From: CAZGYE01 sp964530165
GTDB lineage: Bacteria; Planctomycetota; Planctomycetia; Planctomycetales; Planctomycetaceae
Direction of reading: 5' to 3'
Length of the DNA stretch: 25,123 nt
Assembly (NCBI GenBank): GCA_964530165.1
Contig: CAZGYE010000043.1
Span: 1-25,123 of the forward strand
Part shown: positions 23,151-25,123 of the stretch, piece by piece
Position numbering within the stretch: the first letter of the stretch is position 1
Layout: every line of letters starts with the position of its first letter
Notes under the pieces: model-generated
Database searches by the model: none
The model's input: the letters and a program-made list of their open reading frames with translations, nothing else
What the model was told of the DNA's origin: nothing
Made by a program: the position numbers and the translations under genes

Positions 23151-23986
23151 TTCCTCGCATCAGGCACAGCCGTTCTCAACTCGTTTCGCACATCAACGAG
23201 TATGACGATGGCGCAATTTCTTTTTTCGTCCTGGCGGATACTTATCCCGACCTTTTTGACCTGTCCTGTTCAGCGATTGCTAACAATTCGCCAACAGGCT
23301 GGAAGACATCCAAGTCGGGGAAGATGAAGTATCTTTGGTTTCCTAGCGTTGATGAAGAAGACATTGAGACGATTACTGAGTGGAAAGAGAAATTTGAGCA
23401 ATATGTTCTACTTGGGCTGAACCAGCACATCGAAGACCATTTCAACGACGAACTCGACTTCTGTATGGCCCTGGATTTTAACTTTACACCCGGTGAAGGG
23501 CGCACCATCTACGGCGAAGCCGAGTATCAGTTGAAATACAAAGAATCACGCAAGCACATCAAGGTGTTGAAGGATGGCCTTATTGAGGCGATTGGAGATT
23601 TGCCGATTCCTGCGAGTGAAAGCGGCGAGCTGCTCGTGTCGTACGTGCCTGCGAAGGCAGGCGGGTGCGTTGTGCCGCGAAAACTTGCCAAACGGATTGC
23701 GCAAGAACTTGAACTGGACCTTTGCAAAGCCGTTTTAACTTGCCCGAAGTCGGGGCTCAAGGGCGTATCGGTGGATCAGAAGATCCCGATCTGGCAGGAA
23801 TTGTACGACGATGATTGCGTCGAATTGTCGGAGTCCGTTGATGGCCGTACCGTCCTGATTATTGACGATCTATATCAGTCGGGAGCAACGATGTGGATGT
23901 ACGCCACACACCTGAAACAACTTGGAGCGAAATACGTCTTCGGCCTGCCGTGTGTGAAATCACTCAGGGATACGGATAACCAATGA
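23147..23986 (+). CDS. ComF-like phosphoribosyltransferase-domain protein
   Basis: A 279-residue protein. The N-terminal ~160 residues are unrecognised (IRHSRSQLVSHINEYDDGAI, FPSVDEEDIETITEWKEKFE). The C-terminal half is a type I PRTase: LLVSYVPAKAGGCVVPRKLA, then the PRPP-loop motif VLIIDDLYQSGAT around residues 235-247, then GAKYVFGLPCVKSL. The fold binds PRPP or related nucleotides. The order fits ComF rather than purine salvage enzymes, but the ComF zinc cysteines are absent. The GTG start overlaps the helicase stop (GTGA) and follows GGCGGAG. The stop overlaps the next start (ATGA). A nucleotide-sensing or base-modifying role in the operon is an inference. Confidence 0.85.
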   Translation: MIPRIRHSRSQLVSHINEYDDGAISFFVLADTYPDLFDLSCSAIANNSPTGWKTSKSGKMKYLWFPSVDEEDIETITEWKEKFEQYVLLGLNQHIEDHFNDELDFCMALDFNFTPGEGRTIYGEAEYQLKYKESRKHIKVLKDGLIEAIGDLPIPASESGELLVSYVPAKAGGCVVPRKLAKRIAQELELDLCKAVLTCPKSGLKGVSVDQKIPIWQELYDDDCVELSESVDGRTVLIIDDLYQSGATMWMYATHLKQLGAKYVFGLPCVKSLRDTDNQ

Positions 23987-25122
23987 TTACGGAAACCTCA
24001 CCCATTCTCAGTCTGCTATTTGCCAAAGGGTTGGGAGTCAAGACTCTCTCGCAACTCGTGGATCGAATCGTTGAGGATGAATTGTCTGTAGATGACATCA
24101 TCAGCCAGCCGCCGAACATTCTCGTTCAGCGGTTTGGGCTGCGTCTGAATGTCGCTGAAGCAATTCAGGCGGCGCACGAGCAAGCCGAGCAAATGGCTCA
24201 AGAACTCGGAGAACATGGAGTTGAGATTCTCGTTCGCGGCATCGAGCCCTACCCGAATCATCTGGTTGACGTGCTCGGCAGAAACGCCCCGCCGGTTTTA
24301 TTTGTCCGTGGCGACCTGTCTGTTCTCGCCAGGAGAGCAGTCGGTTTCTGTGGCGCTCGCAGCGCATCAGAGAAGGGGATTCGCGTTGCTTCTGAATCGG
24401 CACGGCAGTTGGCGGAACATGATGTCAACGTCGTCAGTGGATATGCCAAGGGTGTCGATCTGGCCACCCATCGAGCCGCACTTGAAGCCGGTGGCGTCAC
24501 AACGATCGTGCTGGCAGAAGGCATCCTGCATTTCCGTCCAAAACGCGAAGTGAAATCGCTGCTTGATGACCACAACCATCTTGTCGTTTCAGAGTATTCA
24601 CCGCGTCTACCGTGGTCAGGCCGCAATGCGATGCAGCGCAACAAGACCATAATTGGTCTGTCTGACGCTGCCATCTGTATCGAGTCCGGGATGAAGGGCG
24701 GAACACACGCGGCCGCCGAGTCCACACTTGCGCTCAACCTTCCGTTGTTCGTCGCGGACTATGCTCAACCAGCGGAGTCGGCGGCTGGCAACCAACACTT
24801 CATCTCCCGAGGTGCGACGCCCCTGCGCGGAGATCGCACCGGAACACCAAACTTGAAGCGAGTGTATGGCGCTATTGGAATGGCGACATCCACCGGCTCG
24901 GGCGAAACAGCAGACAATGAGCCATGTGCCTCGTCCGTCGCGGAGACTGCGGCACCAGCACGAGAAGAACAAGAAAATAACATGCCCAAACTCGAACCGC
25001 TGCAAAGAAGCGATTCCGGCAACCGATACCCTAAACGTCTGATCGAAGTTGATCTGCCAATCGCCCGGATCTCGGCGCATGCGCGGCGGGAGAAGTCGAT
25101 TCGGCATGGGCATATTTCGACG
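23983..25122 (+). CDS. DprA/SMF-like protein reading in frame into a DUF1156 DNA methyltransferase (partial)
   Basis: 380 residues are visible and the frame is open to the window edge. Residues 1-80 resemble the helical DprA N-terminus (PILSLLFAKGLGVKTLSQLV). Residues ~80-305 form a DprA/SMF Rossmann domain: VGFCGARSASEKG, VVSGYAKGVDLATHRAALEA, VVSEYSPRLPW, RNAMQRNKTIIGLSDAAICI. A ~30-residue polar linker follows. From Met334 the sequence (PKRLIEVDLPIARISAHARR, EKSIRHGHIST) is the N-terminal signature of DUF1156/COG1743 adenine methyltransferases. No stop separates the parts. The ATG at 24982 has only weak ribosome-site character, so a fusion is favoured, though an internal start is possible. 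The ATG at 23983 overlaps the PRTase stop. Confidence 0.85.
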   Translation, partial: MITETSPILSLLFAKGLGVKTLSQLVDRIVEDELSVDDIISQPPNILVQRFGLRLNVAEAIQAAHEQAEQMAQELGEHGVEILVRGIEPYPNHLVDVLGRNAPPVLFVRGDLSVLARRAVGFCGARSASEKGIRVASESARQLAEHDVNVVSGYAKGVDLATHRAALEAGGVTTIVLAEGILHFRPKREVKSLLDDHNHLVVSEYSPRLPWSGRNAMQRNKTIIGLSDAAICIESGMKGGTHAAAESTLALNLPLFVADYAQPAESAAGNQHFISRGATPLRGDRTGTPNLKRVYGAIGMATSTGSGETADNEPCASSVAETAAPAREEQENNMPKLEPLQRSDSGNRYPKRLIEVDLPIARISAHARREKSIRHGHIST

Positions 25123-25123
25123 T

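Overview
The window looks like planctomycete chromosome. The main evidence is the large secreted protein at 10696-14022, which begins with the planctomycete-type N-terminal motif LEDRTLLS and combines lectin, FGE-like, PKD and RTX repeats. High-GC codon use and heptamer intergenic repeats fit. No rRNA or taxonomic marker is present, so this rests on recalled family knowledge.

Region 1 (1-3184) is host backbone: the end of a uroporphyrinogen-decarboxylase-like gene, a sodium:solute symporter with a translationally coupled one-helix protein, and a tRNA-Lys(CTT). Region 2 (3195-9287) starts 10 bp after the tRNA with a tyrosine integrase pointing at it, followed by a leftward block: a small conserved-looking protein, a helicase split over two overlapping frames, a TOPRIM/zinc primase-like protein, two HTH proteins and an iteron-like array. 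This resembles an integrative island with its own replication module and no visible capsid or conjugation genes. Its distal end is not visible.

Region 3 (9490-14022) holds two tandem serine-recombinase-like proteins with degraded active sites, facing the 1108-residue surface protein. Region 4 (14392-17479) is a compact control unit. An XRE repressor diverges from a clamp-loader-like AAA+ ATPase, an ArdC-like antirestriction protein and a resolvase. The two divergent promoters carry the same 12-bp operator at the same position in their 17-bp spacers. A 50-bp palindrome follows the resolvase, and a close copy lies 12 kb away inside the helicase gene.

Region 5 (18106-25123) begins with an ISAs1-type insertion sequence carrying a perfect 10-bp target duplication and a twice-frameshifted transposase. 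Then comes a tightly coupled operon: small HTH protein, 1148-residue SNF2 helicase with a C-terminal DUF3883-like domain, ComF-like phosphoribosyltransferase, and a DprA-like protein that reads in frame into the start of a DUF1156 DNA methyltransferase and runs off the window. This operon is the best candidate for an undescribed system. It looks like the start of a DISARM-like defence locus combined with two competence-type modules. Downstream genes are needed to classify it.
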